Assembly: GCA_031552195.1 (NCBI GenBank)
Contig: JAVBMT010000004.1
Span: 1-64,000, forward strand
Direction of reading: 5' to 3'
Length of the DNA: 64,000 bases
Origin: JAVBMP01 sp031552195
Lineage (GTDB): Bacteria > Desulfobacterota > Desulfovibrionia > Desulfovibrionales > Desulfovibrionaceae
How positions within the stretch are numbered: the first letter of the stretch is position 1; each line of letters opens with the position of its first letter. The notes below the pieces were generated by a model, which saw only the letters and a list, made by a program, of their open reading frames with translations, searched no databases and was not told the DNA's origin. The position numbers were made by a program, and so were the translations under genes. This document shows, one piece after another, positions 42,878-51,911 of the stretch.

Positions 42878-43738
42878 ATGCCTAAAGTAATTGCTGAATT
42901 GTGCTGTAATCATAAGGGCGATATGGACATCGCCAAAGAAATGATAACTGTTGCGGCGAAATATTGCGGCGCATACGCGGCGAAATTTCAAAAACGCAAT
43001 AATAAAGAACTACTCACGCCGGAAGAATATGATACCCCACATCCTGTGCCAGGAAATGCTTATGGTCCAACATACGGCCTACATCGTGAGGCTCTAGAAT
43101 TTTCGTTAGACCAGCATAGTGAGTTGAAGGCATATTGCGAAAAAGAAGGTATTATCTATTCCACATCGGTTTGGGACTTAACGTCCGCAAAAGAGATTGT
43201 GGAATTGAACCCTGAATTTATTAAAATACCTTCCGCTTGTAATTTGAATTTTCCGATGCAACAGTATCTGTGCCTAAATTATCCAGGTAAAATTCATATT
43301 TCTGTCGGTATGACTTCATTGGCGGAAGCGGAAAAAATTGTTTCTTTTTATGAGCAAGCTGGGCGCAATCAAGATCTAGTTTTTTATTCCTGCACCTCAG
43401 GGTATCCGGTCGCTTTTGAAGATATTTGTCTTTTAGAAATCAGCCGCTTAAAAGACTTATATTCAAAGCGTGTTGGGGCGATAGGATTTTCCGGACATCA
43501 TTTAGGCATTGCCGTTGATATTGCGGCCATGACTTTGGGAGCAGAGTGGATAGAACGTCATTTTACATTAGATAGAACATGGAAAGGCACCGATCATGCT
43601 GCCAGCCTGGAGCCTGACGGTTTAAGAAAATTGTGCCGTGACGTAACTAATGTTAACAAAGCGTTAAGGTATAAGAAAGAAGAAATTTTGCCTGTTGAGG
43701 CTGTACAACGTAAGAAGTTGAAAAGGGAAAGTTTATGA
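42878..43738 (+). CDS. Nonulosonic-acid synthase, NeuB family
   Basis: A 286-residue TIM-barrel synthase that joins phosphoenolpyruvate to a six-carbon sugar or its phosphate. Family motifs are AELCCNHKGD, KFQKRN, SVWDLTSA, IKIPSACNLNFP, GFSGHHLG and ERHFTLDRTWKGTDHAASL. It is short: it ends after the barrel and lacks the C-terminal antifreeze-like SAF domain of NeuB proper. Substrate choice (N-acetylmannosamine, mannose-6-phosphate or a bacillosamine-type sugar) cannot be read directly. It overlaps the CMP-sugar synthetase gene by four bases. Confidence 0.85.
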   Translation: MPKVIAELCCNHKGDMDIAKEMITVAAKYCGAYAAKFQKRNNKELLTPEEYDTPHPVPGNAYGPTYGLHREALEFSLDQHSELKAYCEKEGIIYSTSVWDLTSAKEIVELNPEFIKIPSACNLNFPMQQYLCLNYPGKIHISVGMTSLAEAEKIVSFYEQAGRNQDLVFYSCTSGYPVAFEDICLLEISRLKDLYSKRVGAIGFSGHHLGIAVDIAAMTLGAEWIERHFTLDRTWKGTDHAASLEPDGLRKLCRDVTNVNKALRYKKEEILPVEAVQRKKLKRESL

Positions 43739-44919
43739 TCAAAGGCGTCAGGGAAGATGGTTGCATAGCTATCATTCCAGCACGCGGCGGTTCCAAGGGG
43801 GTGCCTCGTAAAAATGTCGCCTTGGTAGGAGGGATGCCTCTAGTGGGGCGCACGGTTCAAACCGCCGTACTTAGTCGCCACGTGTCGGACGTATATGTTT
43901 CGACTGAGGATGTCGAGATCGCGGAAACAGCCAGAAGGTATGGCGCAAAGATTATTTGGCGGCCGAGCGAGCTGGCTTCAGATACTGCATCTTCAGAAGA
44001 CGTGCTTTTGCATGTCTTAGACACACTTGGACATGAAGGTTCATTACCCGCCAAAATTGTTTTTTTGCAATGCACGTCTCCGTTTACAACCCCTGAAGCT
44101 ATAGATCTGGTTATTTCTGCTTTAGACGATCCCTCTTTTGCAATGTCTTTTTCAGTAGCTGAAGACCATTCTTTTTTATGGGGCATAGGGTCGTTGGGGG
44201 AAGGGTATGGCATTAACCATGATCATGCAAGGCTGCGCCAACGTCGCCAGGATATGGTGAAGCAATTCAGGGAAAATGGTGCGATTTATGTAATGCGGAC
44301 TGCGGCGTTTCTAGAACAAAGAAATCGTTTTTGCGGTTTTGCAAAGCCGGTTTATGTAGAGTTTTCAAGTTTGGAAATAGATAACTATGAAGACTTGATT
44401 ATAGCAAATGCCATGTGTGCATTCCGTACTGAGCGGAGCCGTCCCTTTGCCTATATCGCGGCTTTGGTTATGGACTTTGACGGCGTACATACCGATGACA
44501 AGGTTCACGTAAATCAAAATGGCGAAGAAAGCGTCGTGTGCAGCCGTTCTGACGGGATGGGCGTAGAAATCTTGCGCGATGCGGGTATAAAAATGCTGAT
44601 CTTGTCAAAAGAAACGAATCCAGTTGTCGCGGTGCGGGCGGAGAAGCTTAAAATACCCGTACTGCAATGCTGTGAAAATAAAAAAGACGCTTTGGCCGCG
44701 TGGTTGCGCGAGCAAGGCATAGAAGCGCATAACGTGGCTTATATCGGTAACGATGTTAATGACCTGGGCTGTGTAGGATTTGTAGGGTGGTCCTGTTGCC
44801 CCTCCGATGCCCATCAGGTCGTGCGACACACGGTTGATTATGTAGCCGCGCACGCAGGCGGAGACGGAGCAATACGGGAAATCGCGGAGTTCCTCATAAA
44901 AGTGCGGGGTCCAAGATGA
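43735..44919 (+). CDS. CMP-nonulosonate synthetase fused to KdsC-like HAD phosphatase
   Basis: A 394-residue two-domain enzyme. Residues 10-230 are an acylneuraminate cytidylyltransferase (IPARGGSKGVPRKN, LQCTSPFTT). Residues 240-394 are a HAD phosphatase of KdsC type with DFDGVHTDD (D247, D249), a motif II Ser in LSKE, a Lys in NKKDAL and GNDVNDLG, so the HAD part should be active. The same domain order is seen in animal CMAS. The pair with the SAF-less synthase suggests a 9-phosphate route (Kdn or Neu5Ac). No NeuC epimerase or acyltransferase is in the window. The stop overlaps the next gene. Confidence 0.85.
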   Translation: MIKGVREDGCIAIIPARGGSKGVPRKNVALVGGMPLVGRTVQTAVLSRHVSDVYVSTEDVEIAETARRYGAKIIWRPSELASDTASSEDVLLHVLDTLGHEGSLPAKIVFLQCTSPFTTPEAIDLVISALDDPSFAMSFSVAEDHSFLWGIGSLGEGYGINHDHARLRQRRQDMVKQFRENGAIYVMRTAAFLEQRNRFCGFAKPVYVEFSSLEIDNYEDLIIANAMCAFRTERSRPFAYIAALVMDFDGVHTDDKVHVNQNGEESVVCSRSDGMGVEILRDAGIKMLILSKETNPVVAVRAEKLKIPVLQCCENKKDALAAWLREQGIEAHNVAYIGNDVNDLGCVGFVGWSCCPSDAHQVVRHTVDYVAAHAGGDGAIREIAEFLIKVRGPR

Positions 44920-46031
44920 ATATACTTTGCCTCGGCACCATGACGTTTTATTATCGTTCGATATGGCCTGTGGCTCGCCAGTTGGCGGCGGAGGGGCACG
45001 CTGTATACATTAGGAGACAAGGGCATTTTACGGAGCAGGCCATTCGCGAATGTCCTACCGGAGTATCGGCCGTGGATCCGTCGGCGTTGCGTTTTATCTG
45101 CGATCTAACTGGATTGGACTATACCTATATTGATGCGGTGCGCTGGCTTGATCCGGGAACGGACAGGCCGCTGAGCTTTGGGGAGCGTTGCAAGGCAAAA
45201 TTCGCAAAGAACGGTGTGTCGTCAGCCAGACACTATGATGTCATTCTCAGCGTTAATAAATGTTTTCCGCAATTGAATGAATTCACGGCATCCGGGGCGT
45301 TGCTGGTTGCGTTGCCTTATCAGAATATACCTGACCTGTATTTGCAGCGAGGCATCCCTTTTCCTTCTGTCACGATGAATCCTGACGCGGATTTTATGTT
45401 TATTCTGCGTAATATAATGCAAGGCGGCCATATCCCTTCAGGTTTGCCTTTTGCGGAGCAATTGACGACCAAAGCCAGGGAATCCAAAGCATCTGTTGCA
45501 AACAAGAAAGTGCTTTTATTGCATCCTGGGGGATTTAGAGGGGTTGTTTCCAATCCGGATGATAGTGAAGCAACGTGCTTGGCCAACCAAGCGGATTTAT
45601 ACAAAGCTGTTTTGCAATGTCTGCCGCCCGGATATTCTTTAGGCCTAAAGATACATCCTTTAGCCGCGAAGTGGCATGATTACCCGGCCAATAAACCAAT
45701 TTGCGATCAATTAGGCATCACATTGCACGATGGCGGATGGCCAGGCAACTGTATTTTTGATTATGACGCGCTCATTTCTCTGGGGAGCAGCCTCATTTTT
45801 GAAAGTGTCGGTACCGGAGTGCCCTGTTTTATTGCGGGCTTTCTTGGCGGAAAGCGTGAGAAATATTACAGCGCCATCAAAGAATATTACTGTAATTCAG
45901 AGAGCGAACTGTGCTCAGCAATAAAGAATGCCGGCGCCTTTACCTATGATAATCCAATCCTAAAAGAATTTAGATATAGCGGTAATATTCAGGCAATAGT
46001 CAGAGAGATCCATAGGTTTGCACATTTATAA
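44916..46031 (+). CDS. Putative glycosyltransferase, possible nonulosonic-acid transferase
   Basis: A 371-residue protein with a GT-B-like layout: an N-terminal half with MNILCLGTMTFYYRSIWPVARQLAAEGHAVYI and a C-terminal half with KVLLLHPGGFRG, then YSLGLKIHPLA and DYDALISLGSSLIFESVGTGVPCF (the nucleotide-side E/S/G region of CDP-glycerol/polysialyl-type transferases). Its ATG overlaps the CMP-sugar synthetase stop (ATGA), so the partners are translated together. The best guess is that it transfers the CMP-activated sugar made by its neighbours; this is inference from position. Confidence 0.6.
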   Translation: MNILCLGTMTFYYRSIWPVARQLAAEGHAVYIRRQGHFTEQAIRECPTGVSAVDPSALRFICDLTGLDYTYIDAVRWLDPGTDRPLSFGERCKAKFAKNGVSSARHYDVILSVNKCFPQLNEFTASGALLVALPYQNIPDLYLQRGIPFPSVTMNPDADFMFILRNIMQGGHIPSGLPFAEQLTTKARESKASVANKKVLLLHPGGFRGVVSNPDDSEATCLANQADLYKAVLQCLPPGYSLGLKIHPLAAKWHDYPANKPICDQLGITLHDGGWPGNCIFDYDALISLGSSLIFESVGTGVPCFIAGFLGGKREKYYSAIKEYYCNSESELCSAIKNAGAFTYDNPILKEFRYSGNIQAIVREIHRFAHL

Positions 46032-46045
46032 AGCTGGTTCGCACC

Positions 46046-46740
46046 ATGAGGTGTTCCGTGTCATTGTTGTTTCATACTGATTTTCAATATTCCTCCCGCG
46101 AAACCAAACAACAATACGTGTGGCAGAAATACAGCGCTATCTTGTCAGGCGCTACTATTTTAGATGTTGGAGGAGACCAGGGTTTTTTGATGAGCCATCT
46201 TCCGCCGACATCGCGATATAATTCCATCGGATACGGTGAAAAAATAGACCAGCATTATAATCTTGAAAATACACCCTATCCGTTCGCGGATAAATCATTC
46301 GACGTTGTCCTTTGTCTGGACGTGCTGGAACATCTTGAAAAAATCCATGCGGCCTTCGATGAATGCTGCAGGCTTGCCGCCAGGCATGTAATCATTTCCC
46401 TGCCAATCCCTACCAGGATTTTATGCGTTTTTTATATGTGGGAAAATATATGGGGCGATGCAAGGATATGAAGTTTTACGGCCTGACGCCAGAGCCGGAG
46501 GAAGACCGGCACAGATGGTTTTTTTCGCCAGCCGACGCCCGGCAATTTATTGAGCACAGGGCCGGACGCAACTCTTTTTCTGTTCTGCAGTATGACAGCG
46601 AGTATGAGTCACCTTATTTGGGTAAGCCATCGGAGCATCCTTTAGCTAAGGTTTTCAGGCCGGATTTGCCCGTTGCGGATTTGGAATGCGGAACAATGTG
46701 GTGGGTTATGCAACGTATGAATTGTGATTTTCAACTATAA
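46046..46740 (+). pseudogene. Frameshifted SAM methyltransferase
   Basis: The first frame runs MRCSVSLLF... with ILDVGGDQGFLMSHL and VVLCLDVLEHLEK, then goes out of register after HVIISLP (about base 46400). The second frame resumes as NPYQDFMRFLYVGKYMGRCKDMKFYG and ends at 46740 in MWWVMQRMNCDFQL. One extra base would restore a continuous methyltransferase of about 230 residues. It is either a real frameshift or a sequencing/assembly error. Confidence 0.75.
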
Positions 46741-46744
46741 AATT

Positions 46745-48760
46745 ATGCACATCCTCCTATTCATGACACGCGGCATGTCTTTGGCCGCCTGGGAAGCCAA
46801 CGGCTCGCTTACGCGCGAACTCGCGCTGTATGAGGCATTTACCCGGCGCGGGCATAAGGTCTCCGTTATTTCCTGGGGCGGCGCGCAGGACTATGCCGTT
46901 GCCAAGCGTTTTCCCTGGCTGGCCGTTTACCCGAACCGCTGGAATTTGCCGGTGGAGCGCTACGAGCGTCTGCTGCCGCTGCTGCATGCCTGGCCGTTGC
47001 TGCGTTGCGATGTCATCAAGAGCAATCAGACCAACGGAGCCGATCTGGCGTTGCGCGCGGCAAGAATATGGCAAAAGCCTTTTGTCAGCCGGTGCGGCTA
47101 TCTGTGGAGCGAGTTCATGGCGGAGCAAGACCCGGCTTCATTGGGACAGGCTCAGGCCATTGAATCCGCCGTATTCAGGGGCGCGGAGCATTGCGTTGTC
47201 ACTACGGAAGCCATGCGCCGAAAAATCATATCGGAATACGCGTTGCCTGAGGGCAAAGTCCAGGTTATCCCTAACTACATACCGCAGTATCTTTTTGCTG
47301 AACCATTGCCAGACTATCGCGCCGCTGGCGGAAAGGCTCTGGTGTGCCAACTGGGGCGTTTGTCCAGGCAAAAAAACTTGTTTTCCCTGGTTGAAGCCTG
47401 CACCGGTTTGCCGGTCAAACTCCGCCTGATCGGTGAAGGCGAAGACCGCGCGGAACTGATCGCCCTGGCGGAGCGGCTCAGCGTGGAGCTGGAATTGCTT
47501 GGCAACGTGCCGCATGAAGCATTGCCAGCTCTGCTGGCGGAAGCCGATATTTGCACGCTGGCGTCTTTTTATGAGGGGCACCCCAAGGCCTTGCTGGAGT
47601 ATATGGCGCGCGGCTGCGCCATCCTGGCTACAGATGTTGTTGGGATAAGTGGTCTGGCCGTGCATGGGCGAAATGCCTGGCTGTGCGCCACGGATCCCGG
47701 GTCGATCCGCCAGGGGCTTGAACATCTTTTGAATGATGCTGAACTGCGCGAAAATCTGGGAACCAGGGCCAGAGAAGACGCAAGGCCATATTCGCTGGAA
47801 ACCCTGGCGGATGAAGAACTGTCTTTATATAGTCCGCTGGCTGGCGCTTCCAGGTGGCGTTCCCTGCTTGGCGGGGCAACCGGCATTGCCCTTCCGGCCG
47901 TCAGGGCCGGCGCTGCCCGCCTTAAACAAAAAACGCAATGCGGGGCGCGGCGGATGATCGGTTACGCGCGGCGCCGGTTTGGGCCGGCGGAACCAGGCGG
48001 AATGCCGGAAGCTGCGGATTATGCGCCGGACGCCCCCGCCTCTTGCGCCTCTCTCTCTGGTTTTTCAGATGCGGAGTTTCTGGATCAGGTGCTTGAAGAG
48101 CTGCGCGAACGTACCGGCAGGCAGGCTCCAGCCGAGGCCTTGCGGCTGTTGTTCGACCTTGAAGCCCGTATTTACCCGTTGGAAGGCTATTTGGCCGTGG
48201 CTTATGACAACGGCGTGCATACCAAGCACCGGCATACCCGCTACCACGATTTTTTTGTCGAACGCCTGCGGCCCGGCGAGACTGTGCTGGACATAGGCTG
48301 CGGCAACGGTTTTCTGGCTTACGACATGGCCTCCAAGAGCGGGGCGGTAGTGACCGGAATTGACCTGGGAGCGGCTAATATCGAGATTGCCAGGGGGCGC
48401 TTCGCGCATTCCAATGTTGAGTACCGTTGCGGCGATGCCTTGGTCGACCTGCCTTCCGGCGCATTTGATACCGTGGTGCTCTCCAATGTGCTGGAGCACC
48501 TTCCGGGGCGCTCCGGTTTTTTGGCTAAAGTCCAGACGGTCTTGCGGCCCAAGCGTTACTTGATACGCGTTCCGCTGTTTGAACGCGACTGGCGCGTGCC
48601 TCTCAAGCGGGAACTCGGCGTCGAATGGCGGCTTGATGCCACGCATGAAACGGAATATACTTTGGAATCGTTTAAGGATGAAATAGAAGCGGCCGGGTTG
48701 GAAATCGTGTATCAGGAAGTACGTTGGAGCGAAATCTGGTGCGAAGTGAAGCCGAAGTGA
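46745..48760 (+). CDS. Glycosyltransferase family 4 fused to a SAM methyltransferase
   Basis: A 671-residue two-domain enzyme. The N-terminal 365 residues are a GT4 transferase (LVCQLGRLSRQKNLFSLVEA and YEGHPKALLEYMARGCAILATDVVG). The C-terminal 250 are a methyltransferase (VLDIGCGNGFLAYDM, VTGIDLG, VVLSNVLEHLPG). It probably adds a sugar and methylates it or the chain end; end-methylation is a known length-control cue for Wzt-exported glycans. Unlike both flanks this gene is G/C-rich. The ATG at 46745 lies five bases after the preceding gene; an upstream ATG at 46724 is possible. Confidence 0.83.
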   Translation: MHILLFMTRGMSLAAWEANGSLTRELALYEAFTRRGHKVSVISWGGAQDYAVAKRFPWLAVYPNRWNLPVERYERLLPLLHAWPLLRCDVIKSNQTNGADLALRAARIWQKPFVSRCGYLWSEFMAEQDPASLGQAQAIESAVFRGAEHCVVTTEAMRRKIISEYALPEGKVQVIPNYIPQYLFAEPLPDYRAAGGKALVCQLGRLSRQKNLFSLVEACTGLPVKLRLIGEGEDRAELIALAERLSVELELLGNVPHEALPALLAEADICTLASFYEGHPKALLEYMARGCAILATDVVGISGLAVHGRNAWLCATDPGSIRQGLEHLLNDAELRENLGTRAREDARPYSLETLADEELSLYSPLAGASRWRSLLGGATGIALPAVRAGAARLKQKTQCGARRMIGYARRRFGPAEPGGMPEAADYAPDAPASCASLSGFSDAEFLDQVLEELRERTGRQAPAEALRLLFDLEARIYPLEGYLAVAYDNGVHTKHRHTRYHDFFVERLRPGETVLDIGCGNGFLAYDMASKSGAVVTGIDLGAANIEIARGRFAHSNVEYRCGDALVDLPSGAFDTVVLSNVLEHLPGRSGFLAKVQTVLRPKRYLIRVPLFERDWRVPLKRELGVEWRLDATHETEYTLESFKDEIEAAGLEIVYQEVRWSEIWCEVKPK

Positions 48761-48762
48761 GC

Positions 48763-50058
48763 ATGGCGGGGCGGGAATCCATTTACCCCGGCGCGGCGCC
48801 GCCCATAACCGTATTAATGTCGGTGCATAACGGCGGGAAATATCTGCGCGAAAGTGTGGACAGCATTCTTGCTCAGACCTTTTCCGGCTTTTTGTTCCTG
48901 ATTATTGACGACGCCTCAACGGACGGCACGCCGGATATTCTGGCGGAGTATGCCGCCGCCGATCAACGGGTCCGCGTTATAACCAACGCGGCGAACATCG
49001 GTCTTACGGCCAGCCTGAACAAGGGCATAGCCCTGATTGAAAGCCCCTATATCGCCCGCATGGACGCCGATGACGTCAGTCTGCCGGAACGCTTCGCCAG
49101 GCAGATCGAATTCATGGAGGCGCATCCGGAAGTGGCGGCTTGCGGAACATACTCGCTTATTGTGGATGCGGAGGGAGTGGAAGTCGGCGATTATTCCCCG
49201 CCGCATACATGTCAGGAAATAAATGCATACCTGCACAAATTCGGTTCCCCGATCGTTCATTCCAGCGTCATGATCAGAACGGGGCCGTTAAAGAATATTG
49301 GCGGATATCGTGAAGCATTTCTTACAGCGCAAGATTATGATCTTTGGTTGCGCCTGTCGCATAGCAACAGGCTTGCCAATCTTCCCGAGCCACTAATTTT
49401 ATATAGAGAGCACGGTAAAAGCGTAACAAATATGCGCATGGCGCAGCAAGCGGTCAGCCATATTCTTGCGGCACAAGCCGCTGAAATCAGGGGCATGGGC
49501 ATGGCGGATCCATTGTCGGCGCCTGATATTACGCTAGACTCCACAACTATGTTGTCGCTCCAGAATCAAGCAGGCTTGCCCAGTCTGATTATGTGGATAC
49601 AGTTATTATTGTGGCGTAATATAGAAAATAAAGAAAAAATGCTGGAACAGGCTTGGCAATTTTTATTATGCGGAAAGAAAGAATTTCCTTCGGAATGCTA
49701 TCGCTTATTTGAAAACACATGTGTTTTCAATAGCGACTGTGCCGACAGCATACTGAAACAATTGCAGACAACCGCATATGACGGCGCTCCGGTTATGACG
49801 CCGGCGCATTCGCTGTTAACCCTTATAGTTGAATTACGAAAAGCGCAAAATGAATTGTCTGCTATGCTGAGTGAAAAACAGTCTTTGTTGATTGAAAAGC
49901 AGTCATTAGATGATGAGCATCGCAGGCTGAGCCTTGAACGTGGACTATTGCAGGCCAATATAGCGGGCATGCTTAATTCTAGATCTTGGCGCATAACAGC
50001 TCCGTTGAGATGGCTTGCACGAAAAGCAAAAAGGCGTGCGCTCGGCTCGGGCAAGTGA
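48763..50058 (+). CDS. Glycosyltransferase family 2 with coiled-coil tail
   Basis: A 431-residue GT2. The catalytic domain has ITVLMSVHNGGKYLRESVDSIL, LIIDDASTDGT and ARMDADDVSLPERF, with TAQDYDLWLRL later. Residues 360-400 are a coiled coil (MLSEKQSLLIEKQSLDDEHRRLSLERG) leading to the SRSWRITAPLRWLARK tail seen in many cell-surface glycosyltransferases. Codon use changes around base 49250: G/C-rich before, A/T-rich after. The start at 48763 lies two bases after the preceding stop. Confidence 0.85.
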   Translation: MAGRESIYPGAAPPITVLMSVHNGGKYLRESVDSILAQTFSGFLFLIIDDASTDGTPDILAEYAAADQRVRVITNAANIGLTASLNKGIALIESPYIARMDADDVSLPERFARQIEFMEAHPEVAACGTYSLIVDAEGVEVGDYSPPHTCQEINAYLHKFGSPIVHSSVMIRTGPLKNIGGYREAFLTAQDYDLWLRLSHSNRLANLPEPLILYREHGKSVTNMRMAQQAVSHILAAQAAEIRGMGMADPLSAPDITLDSTTMLSLQNQAGLPSLIMWIQLLLWRNIENKEKMLEQAWQFLLCGKKEFPSECYRLFENTCVFNSDCADSILKQLQTTAYDGAPVMTPAHSLLTLIVELRKAQNELSAMLSEKQSLLIEKQSLDDEHRRLSLERGLLQANIAGMLNSRSWRITAPLRWLARKAKRRALGSGK

Positions 50059-50106
50059 TAAGCCGGTAGTATCAAGCAGAGAACATAAAACTTAAGTAAT
50101 AAAATT

Positions 50107-51093
50107 ATGAAAATTGCATTTTGGGGTCAACCCGAATATTTTAGGTTTTGCTATGAAGATGATCTTAATGATTTGGGAGAAGTAAAAGAGTTTGTGTGCC
50201 ATTTCGGCATGAATCCGCAAGAGCTGCAAGATGCAGTCGATTTTTCTGCGGATTATAATATATTTTTCCGAGGTGAATTTATTCCTCCGGAAGTGTTAAA
50301 CGCGCTATCAGGTATAAAAATAGCCCTTTCCAGCGAACCTTTTCCCCGTTATGTTAATGGCAAATTAAACTTTACACGGGATTCTATAAAGCGTTATTTA
50401 GATTTTCGTAAACGGGTAAGGTGCTTGCGGTATGATTATATTTTCCATTATGACGAGGCCTCTCTCTCTCTCTTAACCCGTGATGGCCTTCACCTATCCG
50501 GTTCCTTTCCTTTTCCTGTAGCTGTCGATACGTACTGCACGCGTGATGTGGAAAAACAACGCGATATTTTTTTTATCGGGCGTAGCACCAGGCATCGTGA
50601 AGAATACTTTGGGCCACTAAAGCATCATTACAATTTCTTGCACATTTGCCATGGCGTCTATGGTCCACCTTTAATCGACTACGTAGCGGCATCGAAAATT
50701 TGCCTAAACATACACGCGGAACCTGAAATTTCCTGGGAGCCACGCATGCAGATGTTGTTAGCATGCGGCGCATTCGTTATTAGTGAAAAGATAACTCCTA
50801 ACGCATATTTGCGCCCGGGAATTGATTATGTGGAAGTGGCTTCTCCGGCTGATGCTCAGGCGGCGGTGGAGTATTATTTGCATAATGAAGAAGAACGAAT
50901 TACTGTGGCAACTAACGGTTGCAGGCGTGTTAATGATCTGCTGAACGGCAGGCTGGTTTTTAAAGAGTTGATTGAGAAAATTTCAAATAGCGAAATAGAA
51001 AAATACCGGAGCACTGAGCCCAGCCGTTCATGGGAGTTCATAGGTGTGTGCAGCAATTTTTGGCATGGCTTACGGGCGCGCATTCAAAAATAG
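50107..51093 (+). CDS. CgeB-like GT-B glycosyltransferase with (CT)7 tract
   Basis: A 328-residue protein of the glycosyltransferase 1-like/CgeB type: RDIFFIGRSTRHREEYFGPL in the middle and ICLNIHAEPEISWEPRMQMLLACGAFVIS with GIDYVEVASPADAQAAVEYYL at the end. At 50460-50473 the coding sequence contains seven CT repeats, encoding ASLSLLTR; gain or loss of a unit would shift the frame. No strong ribosome site is visible. The gene is A/T-rich and stands 48 bases after the GT2 gene. Confidence 0.75.
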   Translation: MKIAFWGQPEYFRFCYEDDLNDLGEVKEFVCHFGMNPQELQDAVDFSADYNIFFRGEFIPPEVLNALSGIKIALSSEPFPRYVNGKLNFTRDSIKRYLDFRKRVRCLRYDYIFHYDEASLSLLTRDGLHLSGSFPFPVAVDTYCTRDVEKQRDIFFIGRSTRHREEYFGPLKHHYNFLHICHGVYGPPLIDYVAASKICLNIHAEPEISWEPRMQMLLACGAFVISEKITPNAYLRPGIDYVEVASPADAQAAVEYYLHNEEERITVATNGCRRVNDLLNGRLVFKELIEKISNSEIEKYRSTEPSRSWEFIGVCSNFWHGLRARIQK

Positions 51094-51301
51094 AGTTGGA
51101 GAGCCACCTCATAATCAAAAAGTAAAACCGGAGACGGCGTTGAACATAGCTTGAGCAAACCGTCCCATCGGCGTTTCAGGGGCGGCGATGTTTTTTATTA
51201 ACCAGTAGTAAAAGAGGAGCCGAATAGATGAGCAATGAGTACACGTTAAACGGCACGTATTCCAGCTCGAAGATATTGTCAGCTCCTTTGGCAAAGGAAA
51301 C

Positions 51302-51751
51302 TTGCGGCTTGATCTGGGCTGCGGGTGCTATAAGCAGAGCGGGTGCATAGGCATAGATAATATGGCCGGTGCGGCAACACAGATTCAAAATGACGATAAC
51401 GCACCAGATATATTGATGGATTTGAATAGGTGCGCAATTCCATTTCAGGATGAATCATGCGCGGAGATAGTATCGTCACATTTTTTGGAACATTCTAATC
51501 TTGATCACATTATTAATGAAAGTTTCAGGCTGTTAAGGCCTAAGGGAACGTTTCTCTTTGTCGTTCCATATGCCAATTCCGCTGAGGGGATGTATCCTGG
51601 GCATAGTATTTTTTTGACTGAAAAATGGTTTCAGCAAAATATGAATTTTAACGAGAAATTTAAAATTGTTAAGATAAAGTACACCCCTAGTGAGCATTGG
51701 CGCCAGGTGCCTTGGTGTGTGCGCCTGGTAACCCCTTTTGATCTTGCGTGA
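51302..51751 (+). CDS. SAM methyltransferase, short, possibly truncated
   Basis: 149 residues from a TTG start preceded by AAAGGAAAC. The core LRLDLGCGCYKQSGCIGID and VSSHFLEHSNLDHI with LLRPKGTFLFVVPY is present. The frame remains open upstream (KRHVFQLEDIVSSFGKGN) for about 20 codons but without a start, while an ATG with normal appearance (MSNEYTLNG) lies at 51228 in another frame. The C-terminus stops early, at PFDLA. The gene may therefore be frameshifted at its start and truncated at its end. Confidence 0.55.
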   Translation: MRLDLGCGCYKQSGCIGIDNMAGAATQIQNDDNAPDILMDLNRCAIPFQDESCAEIVSSHFLEHSNLDHIINESFRLLRPKGTFLFVVPYANSAEGMYPGHSIFLTEKWFQQNMNFNEKFKIVKIKYTPSEHWRQVPWCVRLVTPFDLA

Positions 51752-51911
51752 AAAATTTTCTTTAATGTTTGCAATCAAATGTCCATAACGGCTGAAGTAA
51801 GAAAATAGATTGGGGCAAGACCGTCAGATGGTTTGGGTGCCTTCAAAGTAAGTAGTGCCCTGACATCTAAAAGCTAACAAACGCGTGATCTATGCAAGGG
51901 TATGCTAGTCT

